A DNA stretch of 64,000 nucleotides from the NCBI GenBank assembly GCA_944548615.1, contig OX155971.1:24262782-24326781 (forward strand). Direction: 5' to 3'. The stretch comes from Micropterix aruncella. Taxonomy: Eukaryota > Arthropoda > Insecta > Lepidoptera > Micropterigidae. The notes beneath the pieces were generated by a model. It searched no databases. It was not told where the DNA came from and saw only the letters and a program-made list of their open reading frames with translations. Shown here in pieces: positions 60,925 through 64,000 of the stretch (position 1 is its first letter; every line of letters starts with the position of its first letter). A program made the translations under genes and the position numbers.

Positions 60925-61213
60925 TGGCCCGTTGACATAGTGTTTAGGTCGCCTGATCTAAATTTGTAAAGTTCTGGGTTCGATTCGCGGTCACCATTTT
61001 TCGTTGCGATAAAATTATCAGAATTTCATTTTAATTTTGTCGAACGAACGCAAAAACAAGACACACGTTTACACACATGTTACATGCACATATACATATA
61101 AACAGTTCATAGTAGGGTTGGTTGTAAGAGAGTGTAGAATGATAATAAAACCGCCCATTGTGAAATTTCACCAGAAAGAGTAGAAACAAACAAACAACAA
61201 ACAAACATACAAT
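60925..61213 (+). mobile_element. tRNA-headed SINE, copy 2
   Basis: Head with box A (TAGTGTTTAGGTCGCC) and box B (GGGTTCGATTCG), then TCACCA, a body collinear with copy 1 (GATAAAATTATCAGAATTTC, AACAAGACACACGT, CCGCCCATTGTGAAATTTCA) and an (AAAC)n tail at 61191-61211. The head has lost several tRNA pairs. Confidence 0.8.
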
Positions 61214-61214
61214 G

Positions 61215-61980
61215 ATGATTATGAGGATGACAAATAAATGAATTTTAACCTGTTATATTATATGAATATAGGTGGAAAGATGCACAGTCCTATTACAGCT
61301 GATTCTGACGTCTGTTTGATTTAGAGACCCTCCACTGTGCATGCGACATTCGCCCCCGACAGAGCTTTTAGTGTGATTACTCTAATAACGTGTCTATCAG
61401 GGGATTTGCTCAGTTTGATAGTGAATATATCCGGAGAGCGGATGTATCCTGCCAATCCCTATTCATTACACATCCCCGCTGAGTCGTTAACGAATACGGA
61501 TATGAACAACAGATGCCGGAGCCTCGTTCGCTCTGTTTCCTACAGGATATAACGGGATAAGCTACGCTGTCTGCTTCTCAGAAAGACGTATCATCGCCAC
61601 GGTAAACATAGTAACTATTCCCAGCGTGAAGCAGATGAAAACTGGTAATGCACAATGACATTATTGCTATTAGGTAATTCGATATTATTTCTATATATCA
61701 TTGAATATATTTTTTATTTTGTATTGTTATTTATTTGTACAAAAAAATATACAGTAATTATAATACATTAGGTATATCACTAAAACGTCTGCTTTGACTG
61801 TAATATAAAAGAAAGTCTCTACACTTAGAATTAGTATCGAGTTTACAGTAAATGAAATTACCACCAAATTCATTAAATTACTTAGATAATAATATTTTAA
61901 TTCTACCCGCAATTTACACAGCTATTTTAAGCGGTATTGCGCAGTGGATTTCTTTTCGCCCGCACCTGTTATAGCCGTAA
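61215..61980. other. No gene seen
   Basis: A 71-codon plus-strand frame at 61337-61552 lies in a GC-richer patch. It has no recognisable domain. Confidence 0.4.
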
Positions 61981-61984
61981 CAGA

Positions 61985-62280
61985 CGCTCGGATTTGGTAC
62001 GGCGGACCGAATCCGCGGACCAAATCCGTTCTTGCAACAGACGACCGGTCAGTATAAAAAATGAGCGCACGCCCGGCTTTTCGAACGCAACTTTTCTGAG
62101 CGACTTTTCGAACGCTACTTCGAGGCGTTTCAAACGCGACTAGCCAATGGGCGGCCAGCCCTGACGGTCCCGAGCGCTGATTTTGTATGGAGCGGGCCAT
62201 ATCCGATGTGCCGGCTGTCCACACGCACGGATTTGGTACGGAGTGGACCATATCCGCTCCGGACGGCGCACACAAGGCCA
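61985..62280. repeat. GC-rich element with repeated palindromic boxes
   Basis: CGGATTTGGTACGGCGGACC (61989) and CGGATTTGGTACGGAGTGGA (62218) are each followed by the inverse half (ACCGAATCCG, ACCATATCCG). A further CGGACCAAATCCG lies at 62017. TTTTCGAACGC(A/T)ACTT also repeats inside. Looks like a MITE; ends not resolved. Confidence 0.55.
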
Positions 62281-62284
62281 AATT

Positions 62285-62714
62285 ATCAATTTAAGACGTC
62301 GCTCGTAAGCTCGTCAGAAATGCTTTTAAGGGGACTACTTAATAATTATCTTTCAGAAAAATAATAGTTGTGATTAGTTGGATTAGGTGCTCATAGTATT
62401 CGTTTTTTTAAACATAAAAAAATATTTCTGCATTTCAAAATATACAAAATAATAGTAACATTGGTACATCCACATCATCATCATCCTTATCATCATCATC
62501 ACCAACACATAAGAAAGGCAGTCTTACCATGTTTAATACAACTTATTTGAATTGTGTTTCATATTCTTTTGTTTCTTTTGCGTATTTGTCATAATATCAC
62601 AATAGTAACCGTGATACTAATATCCGGATAAATCTGTTATTATTTATGTTGATTCTCTATGTTTTCCTGAAGCGATATTGTGTAGTATATATGTGTAGAT
62701 CTAGCAGATGTGTA
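62285..62714. other. No gene seen
   Basis: AT-rich with (ATC)n at 62472-62500. Confidence 0.5.
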
Positions 62715-63040
62715 TGTGTATCTGTAGATCTAGCAGTTGCACCACAGTCTCTTTTTCGATATTTTTATATTTGCCGGATAACACTTTCATTTTGCCTTTG
62801 CTATCACATAATATGAGAGATAGATCAGCCCGTTTACCTTTTGCTCCAAGTCCCATTGTAATATATTATTCTTTTGTCAACCCAAGATTCACTATATAAC
62901 CTAAAGCTTCTTCAGGGCTGTACGGTTTTAAAGTAGCAAAGGATGATGTATCATGCACCACTATATTTTTTTTTTCAAACTGTTGGGCAAATATTAAATA
63001 ATTAATTCCACAAATTGGTCTGTAGTTCTCTTGTCTGATT
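62715..63040 (-). pseudogene. Fragment of an unidentified, probably transposon-derived protein
   Basis: The minus-strand frame from about 63040 reads KLSEIRQENYRPICGINYLI, FAQQFEKKNIVVHDTSSFAT, LKPYSPEEALGYIVNLGLTK, then E-stop-YITMGLGAKGKRADLSLILC and DSKGKMKVLSGKYKNIEKET. The LGLTKEQY and GAKGK..D pattern resembles the N-terminal part of transposon-like proteins repeated in insect and cnidarian genomes, but I cannot name the family. An in-frame TAA (about 62858) breaks it. Confidence 0.4.
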
Positions 63041-63044
63041 TCAC

Positions 63045-64000
63045 TAAGCTTGATTATACATCAAAGTTTTTCAGAACTAAGACCTGATAGAAACAGTTAA
63101 CATGTCTTTGCTTACTGCGTTGACAACTCTCTTCGAGCAATCTGCTTGGCCTGCCTCGCATCTTTTGCTACGATCGCTTTTGTGCTGATCATGGAACTAT
63201 GGTGGTTCTATCTCCGGGATATTCAGGTCTTAATCGAGATATTCCATGTGCTTGCTGTTAAAACGCTAGTACACTTCGTCAAAAGCTTCGAAACAAACCT
63301 TTTTGTTTACAAGGTTTATTTGTTACTACAAGTTTACAAGTTTTATTTGTTTTAAAAATTCACTGACACCAAACTTGCCCAATATATAATGTAATGATTG
63401 TTCATTTCACTGCAATGACGATAGCTTCTAAAACTGTTTATTTTTATTAATGTAAATATTATTTTTCTCCTAATCTTAATTTCCTTTAGAGCGGGTCACC
63501 ACGAATACCTGCAAAGAACGTGCTCAATTTAACAAAGGGGGACTCGGGGAACGTGTGTTTTACTTTTTTATATCCACTTTAAGGTATATTTTCGAACGAG
63601 TAAAAAGAAGTCATAGTACTTTACGGAACTTTTTTTGTAACTCTAGCTAAAGTAAAACAATGTTTTCTTTAAAAACCAAAATAGTTTTTCATATAGCTAC
63701 ATTATATCTATACTACGAACAACCATTATGTTATCAATAACTGCAGATTAAAGTACACACCTGACACTTTAATATAAATATTAAAAACATAAAACATTTT
63801 AAATGTAGTACGAGCGCGGTAACTCCTTGAACAATTCAGTCGCATTTAAACGGTAAGGGCCGCGCAGGGCCATATTGTAAAAGATTATTAACTTTACGCG
63901 CACGCACAGGCTATTGTATTGCATTAAGAAAATATTTTTTTACTCTGTATTGTAGACTGGTTTGTACAGAGCGTTTTGAATATATTTGTAGTTAGTTTGA
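63045..64000. other. No gene seen
   Basis: AT-rich; short frames only. No TM4-type receptor exon found. Confidence 0.5.

Overview
The window is eukaryotic and almost certainly insect, most likely from a moth or butterfly. The evidence is AT-rich DNA with GT/AG introns, one exon of an arthropod biogenic-amine GPCR, and a repeat set typical of Lepidoptera: Helitrons ending in the CTAGCTGACCCGGC-type terminus, 5' termini of the TCTATACTAATATTATAAAG type, Penelope-like elements (PLEs), jockey/CR1-like LINE tails, tRNA-headed SINEs and palindromic MITEs. The species assignment is inference. Host coding sequence is sparse and most of the window is transposable-element DNA.

Layout. 0.1-5.0 kb holds three small elements: a palindromic MITE split by a truncated LINE with an 11-bp target duplication, an 850-bp TA-flanked element, and a short Helitron. 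5.2-22 kb is a chain of elements separated by long (TA)n arrays: a 4.4-kb terminal-inverted-repeat transposon with an apparently intact two-exon transposase-like gene; a 3'-UTR piece of one PLE (PLE-2); a 3.2-kb Helitron with a decayed Pif1-type helicase; a broken PLE of a second family (PLE-1); a 4.9-kb Helitron filled with about 30 copies of a 136-bp satellite that has higher-order organisation; and more PLE fragments. 22-36 kb contains LINE remnants, a second palindromic MITE, PLE-1 ends and two further (TA)n arrays. 36.7-40.0 kb is PLE-2 with an uninterrupted reverse transcriptase plus GIY-YIG reading frame, again between two (TA)n arrays.

40-64 kb has no long (TA)n arrays. It contains a candidate 3'-terminal exon (about 45.5 kb) and the first coding exon of an alpha2-adrenergic-like octopamine receptor (46277-46810, + strand, ending at a splice donor). 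I found no later receptor exon, so the following 17 kb may be one intron. Inside it are a Tc1/mariner-type transposase relic, a 70-bp minisatellite, two tRNA-headed SINEs, a five-exon Mutator-like transposase gene with one nonsense codon on the opposite strand, and several copies of an unclassified GC-richer repeat.

The main theme is that at least four unrelated classes of mobile element (a DDE-like TIR transposon, rolling-circle Helitrons, and two families of PLE) begin or end exactly at long (TA)n arrays. The arrays look like a shared landing site, or a product of insertion, and deserve direct testing.
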